Below are positions 10,283 to 18,537 of a stretch of DNA of 64,000 nucleotides, piece after piece. The notes under the pieces are model-generated. The model did not search any database and was not told the DNA's origin. It saw nothing but the letters and a program-made list of their open reading frames with translations. Source of the DNA: Candidatus Eiseniibacteriota bacterium (GTDB taxonomy: Bacteria > Orphanbacterota > Orphanbacteria > Orphanbacterales > Orphanbacteraceae); the NCBI GenBank assembly GCA_029262235.1, contig JAJCZU010000004.1:62001-126000 (forward strand), given 5' to 3'. Numbering within the stretch: position 1 is the stretch's first letter; each line of letters opens with the position of its first letter. The position numbers and the translations under genes were made by a program.

Positions 10283-10816
10283 ATGTCCCGCATTGGTAAA
10301 ATTCCGGTCCCGATTCCGTCCGGCGTCACGCTGACGATCAAAGACCGGCTGGTCGAAGCGAAGGGGCCGAAAGGCACCGAGACCTTCCGCCACCATGAAC
10401 AGATCAACGTGGAGCTGAAGGACGGCGAAGTCCATGTCACGCGTCCCGGTGAAGAGCGCATTCATCGCGCGCTTCACGGATTGACACGTACGCTGATCGC
10501 GAACCTCGTAGAGGGAGTGACCAGCGGTTACGTGCGACAGCTCGAGATCAACGGCGTCGGCTATCGTGCCAATGTCGAGGGTCCGAAGCTCGTCCTGAAT
10601 CTCGGATACGCATCCCCCATCGACTACGTGTATCCCAAAGGCATTCAGATCAGCGTCGAAAACAATCAGGTCAAAGTAGAGGGAACGAACAAGAAGACCG
10701 TCGGCGAAGTGGCCGCGAAGATTCGATCGTTCCGCAAGCCCGAGCCGTACAACGGCAAAGGCGTCAAATATCTGGAAGAAGTCATTGTCCGCAAGGCCGG
10801 TAAGGCCACGGCGTAA
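10283..10816 (+). CDS. rplF: 50S ribosomal protein L6
   Basis: 177 residues: MSRIGKIPVPIPSGVTLTI at the N-terminus, the GYVRQLEINGVGYRANVEG repeat junction, and the C-terminal KIRSFRKPEPYNGKGVKYLEE. L6 lies near the sarcin-ricin loop and the factor-binding site. GGAGGAAG precedes the ATG. Confidence 0.98.
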   Translation: MSRIGKIPVPIPSGVTLTIKDRLVEAKGPKGTETFRHHEQINVELKDGEVHVTRPGEERIHRALHGLTRTLIANLVEGVTSGYVRQLEINGVGYRANVEGPKLVLNLGYASPIDYVYPKGIQISVENNQVKVEGTNKKTVGEVAAKIRSFRKPEPYNGKGVKYLEEVIVRKAGKATA

Positions 10817-10828
10817 GGCGAGGAAGTC

Positions 10829-11200
10829 ATGCACGATCGAGCGAAAGAAAATCGCACAGGTAGAATCCGCCGGCACGCGCGCGTGCGCCGCAAATCGTTC
10901 GGAACGAGCGAGCGTCCGCGACTCGCCGTGTTCCGAAGCACGCAGCATATGACGGCGCAGATCATTAACGATACCGAGGGGAAAACGCTCCTGGGAGTCA
11001 CCACGTCTTCCAAGGAATTCCTGAAGCAGGCGAAGAAGGCGAACAAGATGGAGCGCTCGACCCTGCTCGGTAAACTCATCGCCGAAAAGGCGAAAGAGGC
11101 GGGGCTTTCCAAGGTCCAGTTCGACCGCGGCGGTTTTGCTTATCACGGCCGCGTCCGCGCCTTTGCGGAAGGCGCGCGCGAGGGAGGACTGGATTTCTAA
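10829..11200 (+). CDS. rplR: 50S ribosomal protein L18
   Basis: 123 residues beginning [40 protein letters not shown], with [26 protein letters not shown] at the C-terminus. 5S rRNA-binding protein. The stop codon shares its last base with the ATG of rpsE. Confidence 0.97.
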   Translation: MHDRAKENRTGRIRRHARVRRKSFGTSERPRLAVFRSTQHMTAQIINDTEGKTLLGVTTSSKEFLKQAKKANKMERSTLLGKLIAEKAKEAGLSKVQFDRGGFAYHGRVRAFAEGAREGGLDF

Positions 11201-11760
11201 TGAAGATGTATAGAGGCAGAGGAATGGGCGGCAATCGTCGCCGCGAGCCGGAGGACGGGTTCCAGGAACGCGTGATCTTCATCAACCGTGTAGCCAAGGT
11301 CGTGAAGGGGGGGCGTCGCTTCAGCTTCACCGCCCTGGTTGCGGTCGGCGACGGCAAGGGCAAGGTCGGCACCGGGCTCGGCAAGGCACGCGAAGTCGCG
11401 GAAGCGATTCGCAAGGGGAACGAAAACGCGCGCAAGACGCTGAAAACGATCCCGCTCATCAACGGCACGCTCCCGCACGAGATCATCGGCCGCTTCAACG
11501 CGGGCCGGATCTGGATGAAGCCGGCATCGGAAGGTACCGGTGTGATCGCCGGTGGTCCGGTGCGCGCCATTCTCGAAGTGGCGGGCGTCAAGAACGTACT
11601 GACGAAGTGCATCGGCACGAACAATCCGCATAACGTCACGAAAGCGACGATGAACGGACTGAGTTCGCTCCGCCGGGCGCGCGACGTCGCGGCCAGCCGC
11701 GGCATGTCCCTGCGCCAGCTCTTCGGGATGGAGGAGCCCAGTCATGGCGAAGACGCTTAG
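11200..11760 (+). CDS. rpsE: 30S ribosomal protein S5
   Basis: 186 residues, with the double-stranded RNA binding domain [37 protein letters not shown] and the [27 protein letters not shown] segment (read as FNAGRIW). S5 lies at the mRNA entry and affects accuracy. It overlaps rplR by one base and rpmD by 17 bases, a dense coupling. Confidence 0.98.
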   Translation: MKMYRGRGMGGNRRREPEDGFQERVIFINRVAKVVKGGRRFSFTALVAVGDGKGKVGTGLGKAREVAEAIRKGNENARKTLKTIPLINGTLPHEIIGRFNAGRIWMKPASEGTGVIAGGPVRAILEVAGVKNVLTKCIGTNNPHNVTKATMNGLSSLRRARDVAASRGMSLRQLFGMEEPSHGEDA

Positions 11761-11926
11761 GATCACGCAGTTCCGCTCGGCGATCGGCCGTCTGAAAGTG
11801 CAGAAGATCACGCTCCGGACGCTCGGTATCAGAAAGCTGAACCATTCGGTGGAGCACAAGGATACGCCCCAGATCCGGGGCATGATCAACAGAGTCTCTC
11901 ACCTGGTTAAGGTTGAGGAGGTTTGA
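11744..11926 (+). CDS. rpmD: 50S ribosomal protein L30
   Basis: 60 residues: [59 protein letters not shown], a typical bacterial L30. The ATG lies inside the 3' end of rpsE, overlapping it by 17 bases. Confidence 0.97.
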   Translation: MAKTLRITQFRSAIGRLKVQKITLRTLGIRKLNHSVEHKDTPQIRGMINRVSHLVKVEEV

Positions 11927-11930
11927 TCGC

Positions 11931-12422
11931 ATGGAAGAGTTGAAACTCAATAATCTCGCGGCCAATCCCGGCGGCGTCAAAAAGCGGAACCGTGTCGGGC
12001 GTGGCCCGGGCAGCGGCAACGGCAAGACGTGCGGCAAAGGGCACGGCGGCCAGAATTCGCGTGGCTCCGGGAAGGTGGCGCCGTGGTTCGAAGGCGGCCA
12101 GATGCCGCTTCAGCGCCGCATTCCGAAGCGCGGCTTCACGAACATCTTCAAGACGGAATGGCAGCTCGTGAACGTGTCCGATATCAACCGCCTGCAGGGC
12201 GCGGCCGAGATCGATGCGGACGTCCTCGCGAAGAACGGTCTGATCCGAAACGCGACGAAGCTCGTGAAACTGCTCGGCGATGGCGAAGTGAAGGGGTCTT
12301 ACAAGATCACCGTCAACAAAGCCAGCAAGAGCGCCGTCGAGAAAATCGAAGCAGCGGGAGGGTCGGTCACGATCATTCCGATGAAGTCGAAAAAGCTCGA
12401 AAAGTTCAAAAAGAAGAAATAA
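11931..12422 (+). CDS. rplO: 50S ribosomal protein L15
   Basis: 163 residues from ATG 11931 (MEELKLNNLAANPGGVKKRN). The frame also opens at 11913, but the 11931 start fits the family and follows GAGGAGG in the 3' end of rpmD. GRGPGSGNGKTCGKGHGGQNSR is the extended L15 N-terminal loop. Confidence 0.95.
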   Translation: MEELKLNNLAANPGGVKKRNRVGRGPGSGNGKTCGKGHGGQNSRGSGKVAPWFEGGQMPLQRRIPKRGFTNIFKTEWQLVNVSDINRLQGAAEIDADVLAKNGLIRNATKLVKLLGDGEVKGSYKITVNKASKSAVEKIEAAGGSVTIIPMKSKKLEKFKKKK

Positions 12423-12446
12423 CGGTCGACCGGAGATAACGAATCG

Positions 12447-13772
12447 ATGATCGATAAGCTTCAAAATATATTCAAGATCCCGGAGCTCCGGCGGCGTGTG
12501 CTTTTCACGCTTTCGATTCTGGTGATCTACCGGCTCGGCAGTCACATTCCGAGTCCGGGCGTGAATTCCGCCGCGCTGGAGTTTTTCTTCCAGCAGAACG
12601 CGGGCACGCTCTTCGGGCTTTACGACATGTTCGCGGGTGGAAATCTGTCCAAGGCGACGATTTTCGCGCTCGGCATCATGCCCTACATCAGCGCCTCGAT
12701 TATTTTCCAGCTGCTGACGTCGGTCGTGCCGTTTTTCGAAAAGCTGCAGAAGGAAGGCGAAGAGGGCCGGAAGAAGATCACGCAGTACACGCGGTACGCG
12801 ACGGTCGTTCTCGCTTCCGTGCAGGCGTTCGGGATTGCGATCTTCCTCGAAAGCATTCAGGCGCAGGCGGCGGCGGAGATCGGTGGTCTCGCGACCAATT
12901 CCGGCCTCGGCTTCCGGTTGCTGACGGTCCTGACGCTCGTGGCCGGCACCATTTTCGTGATGTGGCTCGGTGAGCAGATCACGGAACGGGGCATCGGGAA
13001 CGGAATTTCGCTGATCATCTTCATCGGAATCGTGGCGCAGTATCCGAGCGACTTCCTGAAGACGATTCAGGTCGTGCGGGCCGGGACGCTTTCGCCGTTC
13101 CTGCTGGCGTTCGTACTCGTGCTGATGATAGGCGTGATCGCGGGTGTCATCCTGATAACACAGGGGCAGCGGCGGATTCCCGTGCAGTACGCGAAACGGA
13201 TCGTCGGCCGCAAGGTTTACGGCGGGCAGAGCACGCACATTCCGCTCCGTGTGAACACGTCGGGCGTGATCCCGATCATCTTCGCGCAGTCGCTGCTCAT
13301 GCTGCCGTCGACGGTGGCTACGATGTTCGGCGGCCAGGGCGCGTTTTTCGACGCGGTGAACGCGATTTTCTCGCCGACGGGCGTGTTCTATAACGTGCTC
13401 TACGCGGCCATCATCATCTTTTTCGCCTACTTTTATACGGCGATCATTTTCAACCCGGCCGACCTCGCAGACAACATGCGGAAGTACGGCGGGTTCATTC
13501 CCGGGATCCGTCCCGGGAAAAGGACATCGGAGTACATCGATCGCATCCTGACGCGGGTGACCCTTCCGGGCGCCGTGTTCCTGGCCGCCATCGCCATTCT
13601 CCCGATGTTCCTGATTGCGCAGTTTAATGTCCCGTTCTTCTTCGGAGGTACAGGACTGCTGATTGTCGTCGGTGTGGCGCTCGATACGCTGCAGCAGATC
13701 GAATCGCATCTGCTGATGCGGCACTACGACGGGTTCATGAAAAAAGGGCGTATGCGAGGTCGACGCGGTTAA
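12447..13772 (+). CDS. secY: Protein translocase subunit SecY
   Basis: 441 residues with ten hydrophobic segments, forming the channel of the Sec translocon in the inner membrane. Signatures: RVLFTLSILVIYRLGSHIPSPG (first transmembrane segment and plug-side loop), GIMPYISASIIFQLLTSVVP, GEQITERGIGNGISLIIFIGI, and the cytoplasmic loop RRIPVQYAKRIVGRKVYGGQ. It ends DTLQQIESHLLMRHYDGFMKKGRMRGRRG. The adk gene that often follows secY is absent, and map begins at the next base. Confidence 0.98.
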   Translation: MIDKLQNIFKIPELRRRVLFTLSILVIYRLGSHIPSPGVNSAALEFFFQQNAGTLFGLYDMFAGGNLSKATIFALGIMPYISASIIFQLLTSVVPFFEKLQKEGEEGRKKITQYTRYATVVLASVQAFGIAIFLESIQAQAAAEIGGLATNSGLGFRLLTVLTLVAGTIFVMWLGEQITERGIGNGISLIIFIGIVAQYPSDFLKTIQVVRAGTLSPFLLAFVLVLMIGVIAGVILITQGQRRIPVQYAKRIVGRKVYGGQSTHIPLRVNTSGVIPIIFAQSLLMLPSTVATMFGGQGAFFDAVNAIFSPTGVFYNVLYAAIIIFFAYFYTAIIFNPADLADNMRKYGGFIPGIRPGKRTSEYIDRILTRVTLPGAVFLAAIAILPMFLIAQFNVPFFFGGTGLLIVVGVALDTLQQIESHLLMRHYDGFMKKGRMRGRRG

Positions 13773-14528
13773 ATGATCGTCCTCAAGAGCCCTGACGAGA
13801 TCGAAAAGATGCGACGGGCCGGCGCAGTGGTCGCCGGCGCCCACAAGGCGGTTGCCGAGGCCGTGAAGCCCGGTATCACGACCATCGAACTCGATCAGAT
13901 CGCGGCGGAATACATCGCTTCGCAGGGAGCGAAAGCCGCCTTTCTGGGATACAACGGCTTTCCGGCCAGCATCTGCGCCTCGGTGAACGAAGAAGTCGTT
14001 CATGGAATTCCGGGTGACCGCGTGCTGGTGGAAGGCGACATCCTCGGCGTGGATATCGGATCCGTGCTCGAGGGATATTACGGAGACTGCGCTTACACGC
14101 TCCGCGTGGGCAATGTCTCCGATGAGGCCGACTTACTGCTCAACGTGACGCAGCGAGCCCTTGTGAAAGGGATCGAACAGGCGAGACCCGGCAACTTTCT
14201 GCAGGACATCTCGCACGCGGTGCAGCAGGAAGTGGAAGCGAACGGCCTCGCCGTGGTGCGCCAGCTGGTCGGCCACGGGATCGGAAGAAAAATGCACGAG
14301 GACCCGCAGGTACCGAACTACGGGAAACCGGGACGAGGCGTCATGCTGCAGGAAGGCATGGTCCTCGCGATCGAACCGATGGTGAATGTCGGCACGATCG
14401 ATGTCCGCGTGCTGGATGACGAATGGACGGTCGTCACGAAAGACGGATCGCTGAGCGCTCACTTCGAGCACACCGTGGCGATCCGGTCGGACGGTCCTGA
14501 CATTTTGACGCTGCAATTAGGAGACTGA
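13773..14528 (+). CDS. map: Methionine aminopeptidase type I
   Basis: 251 residues removing initiator methionine from nascent proteins. Metal ligands are visible as D in GVDIGSVLEGYYGDCAYT (two aspartates), H in VGHGIGRKMHEDPQVPNYG, E in MVLAIEPMVNVG and E in SAHFEHTVAIRSDG. Length is standard. Starts immediately after the secY stop and ends immediately before infA. Confidence 0.98.
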   Translation: MIVLKSPDEIEKMRRAGAVVAGAHKAVAEAVKPGITTIELDQIAAEYIASQGAKAAFLGYNGFPASICASVNEEVVHGIPGDRVLVEGDILGVDIGSVLEGYYGDCAYTLRVGNVSDEADLLLNVTQRALVKGIEQARPGNFLQDISHAVQQEVEANGLAVVRQLVGHGIGRKMHEDPQVPNYGKPGRGVMLQEGMVLAIEPMVNVGTIDVRVLDDEWTVVTKDGSLSAHFEHTVAIRSDGPDILTLQLGD

Positions 14529-14747
14529 ATGGCGAAAGAGCAGCCAGTTACTGTAGAGGGTACGGTCGTCGAGCCGCTTCCGAACGCGATGTTTCGGGTA
14601 GAGCTCGAGAACGGGCATAAAATTCTGGCCCACATTTCGGGCAAGATCCGCATGCATTTCATTCGGATTCTGCCTGGCGACAAAGTGACCGTGGAACTCT
14701 CTCCGTATGATTTATCACGCGGTCGCATTACGTATCGGTACAAATAG
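14529..14747 (+). CDS. infA: Translation initiation factor IF-1
   Basis: 72 residues, exact family length, one OB fold: [66 protein letters not shown]. Blocks the A site during initiation. Preceded by TTAGGAGACTGA and starting right at the map stop. Confidence 0.98.
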   Translation: MAKEQPVTVEGTVVEPLPNAMFRVELENGHKILAHISGKIRMHFIRILPGDKVTVELSPYDLSRGRITYRYK

Positions 14748-14774
14748 GATCGCGGAACCTCTCGGAGGCAGGAA

Positions 14775-14891
14775 ATGAAAGTCCGGGCATCGGTAAAGAA
14801 GATTTGTGAGCATTGCAAGGTCGTGAAGCGCCGCGGCGTGATTCGCGTCATCTGCAAGAAGAATCCACGTCATAAGCAGCGACAAGGCTAG
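14775..14891 (+). CDS. rpmJ: 50S ribosomal protein L36
   Basis: A 38-residue gene: [20 protein letters not shown], continuing [18 protein letters not shown]. The CxxC...C...H zinc ligands are intact (C11, C14, C27, H33), marking the zinc form. GGAGGCAGGAA precedes the ATG. Position between infA and rpsM is standard. Confidence 0.96.
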   Translation: MKVRASVKKICEHCKVVKRRGVIRVICKKNPRHKQRQG

Positions 14892-14906
14892 AGAAGGAGG
14901 GACCTC

Positions 14907-15278
14907 TTGGCCCGAATTGCGGGAGTTGACCTCCCTAACGAAAAACGAATGGAAGTCGCGTTGACGTACATTTTTGGAATCGGCCCGACCCTTTCCAAGA
15001 AGATTTGCGCCGACGCCGGTGTGAATCTCGATACGCGCGCGAAGAATCTGTCCGAAGAAGAGACGGCGAAGCTCCGTAACCTCATCGAAAACGACTACAA
15101 AGTCGAAGGGGCTCTGCGCAACGAAGTCTCGATGAACATCAAACGCATCATGGACATCGGCACGTACCGCGGACTGCGGCACCGCCGGTCGCTCCCGGTG
15201 CGCGGACAGCGCACGAGCACGAATGCACGCACGCGCAAAGGCCCGAAAAAGGGTCAGATCGCAAAGAAGAAGAAGTAA
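14907..15278 (+). CDS. rpsM: 30S ribosomal protein S13
   Basis: 123 residues from a TTG start at 14907 behind [36 protein letters not shown], then [30 protein letters not shown]13 forms intersubunit bridges and contacts P-site tRNA. The strong Shine-Dalgarno site compensates for the weak start codon. Confidence 0.97.
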   Translation: MARIAGVDLPNEKRMEVALTYIFGIGPTLSKKICADAGVNLDTRAKNLSEEETAKLRNLIENDYKVEGALRNEVSMNIKRIMDIGTYRGLRHRRSLPVRGQRTSTNARTRKGPKKGQIAKKKK

Positions 15279-15328
15279 CGCAAGGCAACACGAGAATCTC
15301 GTATCGCTTGCAATGAAGGAGGTACCTT

Positions 15329-15718
15329 TTGGCGCCACCGCGTAAAGGTAAGAAGAAGAAGGACAGGAAGGTCGAAGCTTACGGCGTCGCCCACATTTCC
15401 TCTACGTTCAACAACACGATCGTGACGATCACGGACGGGGCGGGGAACGTGGTTTCGTGGGCAAGCGCCGGTAAGATGGGCTTCAAGGGCTCGAAGAAGA
15501 GCACTCCCTTTGCCGCGCAGCTTGCTGCCGAAGATTCGGCTAAGACGGCCGTGACCATGGGAATGAAAAAGGTCGAGGTGAAGGTCAAGGGACCGGGTTC
15601 CGGTCGTGAGGCCGCCATCCGTTCGCTGCAGGCAGCGGGGCTCGATATTACGGCAATCCGTGACGTAACACCCATTCCGCACAACGGATGCCGTCCCCCG
15701 AAGAGACGCCGCGTCTAG
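15329..15718 (+). CDS. rpsK: 30S ribosomal protein S11
   Basis: 129 residues from a TTG at 15329 behind GAAGGAGGTACC. Signature blocks are [29 protein letters not shown] and [24 protein letters not shown]11 lies on the 30S platform. rpoA begins 63 bases after its stop, so rpsD, normally between them, is missing. Confidence 0.97.
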   Translation: MAPPRKGKKKKDRKVEAYGVAHISSTFNNTIVTITDGAGNVVSWASAGKMGFKGSKKSTPFAAQLAAEDSAKTAVTMGMKKVEVKVKGPGSGREAAIRSLQAAGLDITAIRDVTPIPHNGCRPPKRRRV

Positions 15719-15781
15719 TTCGCCGTCGCTGCTCGTTTGTATTTGTGACACCATCGCGAGGATGGAAGGGGGTCGCTAATA

Positions 15782-16780
15782 ATGAAATGGAAAAGTCTCC
15801 AGATGCCGATCAAGATCGAACGGCAGGAGGAGACCTATACCGACACGTATGGGATGTTTATTGCCGAGCCGCTCGAACGCGGGTTCGGCATCACCATCGG
15901 GAACGCCCTTCGGCGTGTGCTGCTTTCGTCGCTTCAGGGCGCGGCCGTACGCTATGCGAAGATTCAGGGCGCCAAACACGAATTCTCGACGCTGCCTGGC
16001 GTTTATGAAGACGTGACCGATATCGTCCTGAACCTGAAGAACCTGGTTGTTCGCCTCGACGGCGATGAGCCGAAACCGATCTCGCTGGACGTTGAAGGTC
16101 CGGGCGAAGTGACGGCCGACCTGTTCGAAGTGCCGGCTGGTCTCGAGATCATCAACAAGAGCCTGCACATCGCGACGCTCGACGCCAACGCCAACCTGAA
16201 AATGGAAGTCGGGATCGGCGAAGGACGCGGGTTTACAGCGGGTGAGCATCAGGATAACGCCGAAGCCGGCATCGGCGTCGTGAACATCGACTCGTTCTAC
16301 TCACCGGTTCGCCGCGTGACGTACCGGGTCGAAGACACGCGCGTTGCCCAGAAAACGGATTACGACAAGCTCGTTCTCGAAGTCTGGACGAACGGCACGA
16401 TTTCACCGGAAGACGCCGTTTCGCACGCCGGCAAGATCCTCAAGGATCACCTGCTGCTGTTCATGAACTTTGACGTCGAGCCCAAAGAAGAAATCGAAGT
16501 CGTGGTTGATGAGGAATCCGAAAAGATTCGCGAACTCATGAATCGCAGCGTCGACGAACTCGAGCTTTCCGTGCGGTCGAGCAACTGCCTCCAGGCGGCA
16601 CAGATTCGTACGATCGGCGAACTCGTGACGAAGACCGAGAGCGAAATGCTCAAGTACCGGAACTTCGGACGCAAGTCGCTGAAGGAAATCTCGGATATTC
16701 TGAAGAACATGAACCTCGGGTTCGGCATGAACCTCGAAGAGATCATGAGCTCGCAGATGGAAGAAGAAGTCACGACTTAA
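15782..16780 (+). CDS. rpoA: DNA-directed RNA polymerase subunit alpha
   Basis: 332 residues. The N-terminal assembly domain includes YGMFIAEPLERGFGITIGNALRRVLLSSLQGAAV and the C-terminal domain includes LELSVRSSNCLQAAQIRTIGELV...RNFGRKSLKEISDILKNMNLGFGM (two HhH-like motifs that bind UP elements and activators). GGAAGGGGGTCG precedes the ATG. Confidence 0.98.
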   Translation: MKWKSLQMPIKIERQEETYTDTYGMFIAEPLERGFGITIGNALRRVLLSSLQGAAVRYAKIQGAKHEFSTLPGVYEDVTDIVLNLKNLVVRLDGDEPKPISLDVEGPGEVTADLFEVPAGLEIINKSLHIATLDANANLKMEVGIGEGRGFTAGEHQDNAEAGIGVVNIDSFYSPVRRVTYRVEDTRVAQKTDYDKLVLEVWTNGTISPEDAVSHAGKILKDHLLLFMNFDVEPKEEIEVVVDEESEKIRELMNRSVDELELSVRSSNCLQAAQIRTIGELVTKTESEMLKYRNFGRKSLKEISDILKNMNLGFGMNLEEIMSSQMEEEVTT

Positions 16781-16804
16781 TCAGTCGATAAGGGTCAGGA
16801 AGAC

Positions 16805-17284
16805 ATGAGACACAGAAAGCATGGACGCAGGCTGAACATGAAGACGGCGCATCGCAAGGCGATGTTCCGGAACATGGTGAGCTCGCTCTTTCAGCACAGA
16901 CGGATCGAGACGACCGACGCGAAAGCGAAGGAACTGCGGGCCGTTGCCGAGAAGCTGATCACATTCGCGAAGCGTGGCGATCTTCACGCGCGCAGACAAG
17001 TCCTCCGCTCCATCCCCGACCAGAAGGTCGTGCATGAGCTGTTCGAGACGATCGCGCCCGCAATGGCCGAACGCAACGGCGGCTACACGCGCATCATCAA
17101 GTCGCGCCGCCGGCCCGGCGACAACGCCGCCCTCTCCCTCGTCGAACTCGTCGGCCTCGAGCCGAAGATCGAGGAGCTGGAAGAGAAGCTGGAGACGAAA
17201 CGTCAGAAGCGCGAGAGCAAAGAGACCGCGATGCAGCAGCAGATGGCGGCGCAGCAGGCACAAACCGCGAAAGACGAAAAGTAG
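16805..17284 (+). CDS. rplQ: 50S ribosomal protein L17
   Basis: 159 residues, starting [45 protein letters not shown]-type L17 sequence, then [28 protein letters not shown]. The C-terminal 35 residues form a charged coiled-coil-like extension rich in E, K and Q ([15 protein letters not shown]...[11 protein letters not shown]), longer than in short L17 proteins. Last gene of the operon. Confidence 0.97.
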   Translation: MRHRKHGRRLNMKTAHRKAMFRNMVSSLFQHRRIETTDAKAKELRAVAEKLITFAKRGDLHARRQVLRSIPDQKVVHELFETIAPAMAERNGGYTRIIKSRRRPGDNAALSLVELVGLEPKIEELEEKLETKRQKRESKETAMQQQMAAQQAQTAKDEK

Positions 17285-17371
17285 CACTGCGATCGGTCGG
17301 GGCTTTACACACCGGCTGAAGAGAAAAGAAGCATTTACGCAGAGGGATCAGTTCTCTCGCAGGTTCGGATG

Positions 17372-17484
17372 CGTAAGTAATACGCGAGGAGATCATTTCT
17401 CTCGATCTGTTCGGCCTGGCCAAATGGCCAAGTGGAGGCCGAACAGAATCCGAGAAACGATCTCCTCGCTTTTGCTTACGTATT
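17372..17484. repeat. Nested inverted-repeat element, copy 1 (TGGCCA core)
   Basis: A palindromic core TGGCCAAATGGCCA (17417-17430) is enclosed by four further pairs of complementary arms: TCTGTTCGGCC/GGCCGAACAGA, TTTCTC/GAGAAA, GCGAGGAGATC/GATCTCCTCGC and CGTAAG/CTTACG. The layout is the same as copies at 27901 and 44539, but the outer arms have unrelated sequences. It lies 90 bases after rplQ in the 393-base gap 17285-17677, in which I see no gene. Confidence 0.8.
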
Positions 17485-17590
17485 GGGAAGCAAGGGAACG
17501 GAAAGTCTGCGTAGGTGATTCGTTTGTATCGGCCGGGGTGAAAGCTCCCGGCCGTTTCTGTGTCTACTTTCGAGCGCGACGAGAAGAGGT

Positions 17591-17653
17591 ACGCAGAGGG
17601 AAGGGGTTCTCTTAGGCTGAACGGAATCCGAGAACCCCTACCCTTGCGTTTTT
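17591..17653. terminator. Long hairpin followed by T-run between convergent genes
   Basis: ACGCAGAGGGAAGGGGTTCTC (17591-17611) pairs with GAGAACCCCTACCCTTGCGT (17630-17649), followed by TTTTT. It could end transcription from the ribosomal operon and, read from the other strand, from the convergent gene at 17678. A second hairpin GGCCGGGG/CCCGGCC lies near 17533-17557. Confidence 0.65.
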
Positions 17654-17677
17654 CGTCTGTCGAAAAGCAAGACCGTT

Positions 17678-18304
17678 TCAGATCTTGTTAATGATGGCGT
17701 TGTCGGCGTCGTCCTTCTTCTTGAATGTACTTCCCGCAAGCTGCTCGGCCTGATTGTAGCGCGACATGAGATCCTGAATCTCCATGTTGCCGAGCTGTTC
17801 CTGGGATTCCAGGTCGTCGTAGTCGGAAAGCACGTGCTCGGCCTGCGCGCGCGGACCGCAGATCTCACGCAAAGTGCCGCGAAGAAGAGCGTCGGCCTGC
17901 GCGGATGGCAGATTGCGGGACTCCCGCACGATCACGTCGGCGGCGCCATCATAGTCACCGGAGCGAACCTGCCGGGCCAGCTGCGTAATCTTTGCGTCGA
18001 GTACGGCAGGAAGCTGTTTCGCCGGTTCGGCGATCGAGTCCGCCACCAGATTCCGTATCTCCTGATCACGCGGCGGCGGAAGCGGGGGAGTGTTCGTGCG
18101 CATCAGTTTCGAGACGTCGTTCTTCCGGATGCGCGCGAGGTTATCGGCCGTCCTGGCGTGATCGGGCGTTACGGGGTTCGGTTTCGCCCGCGCAGCTGCG
18201 CCCGACACTTTGCCTTCAGATGCACCGCCCGCCCGTCCTGCCTGTCCTGTCCGACCCCCTTCGGGGCTCAATGGCTGGGGATTCGGATTCCTTGTAATCT
18301 TCAC
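17678..18304 (-). CDS. Hypothetical protein, weakly FlgM-like
   Basis: 208 residues starting at GTG 18304 behind GGAGG. The first 70 residues are low-complexity (G, A, P rich); the rest is charged and predicted mostly helical, with no signal peptide or transmembrane segment. The segment KITQLARQVRSGDYDGAADVIVRESRNLPSAQADALLRG resembles in spacing the C-terminal sigma-28-binding part of FlgM anti-sigma factors, but this is only a pattern impression, and no flagellar gene is nearby. It is convergent with the ribosomal operon. Confidence 0.7.
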   Translation of the reverse strand: MKITRNPNPQPLSPEGGRTGQAGRAGGASEGKVSGAAARAKPNPVTPDHARTADNLARIRKNDVSKLMRTNTPPLPPPRDQEIRNLVADSIAEPAKQLPAVLDAKITQLARQVRSGDYDGAADVIVRESRNLPSAQADALLRGTLREICGPRAQAEHVLSDYDDLESQEQLGNMEIQDLMSRYNQAEQLAGSTFKKKDDADNAIINKI

Positions 18305-18537
18305 AATAACCTCCGTTCATGATTCATCGTCCGCTTCTCCTGCTATTGGTTCAGCCGCGAAGGGCTGCCAGAAACCGACAGGGGTGCGACGGAAAAAGCG
18401 CAGGCTGTGTGACATGCGTGCGGAGGATTTCGGCGGGGCAGTTCGTCTGGGGCGGCCCACGCTGCAGCCAGTGGTTCGTGTAGGTATGATAGAATATTAA
18501 TAACCATCGACACAAAGCATCACCAAGGGTTCCCGTT

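Noticed and set aside
11907-14003. 698-residue minus-strand open frame across rplO, secY and map
   Set aside because: It lies antisense to well-supported genes and has low-complexity, Arg/His/Asp-rich composition typical of a shadow in GC-rich DNA.
17678-18304. Confident assignment as FlgM anti-sigma factor
   Set aside because: Only a short spacing resemblance in the C-terminal part, with a low-complexity N-terminus and no flagellar neighbours.
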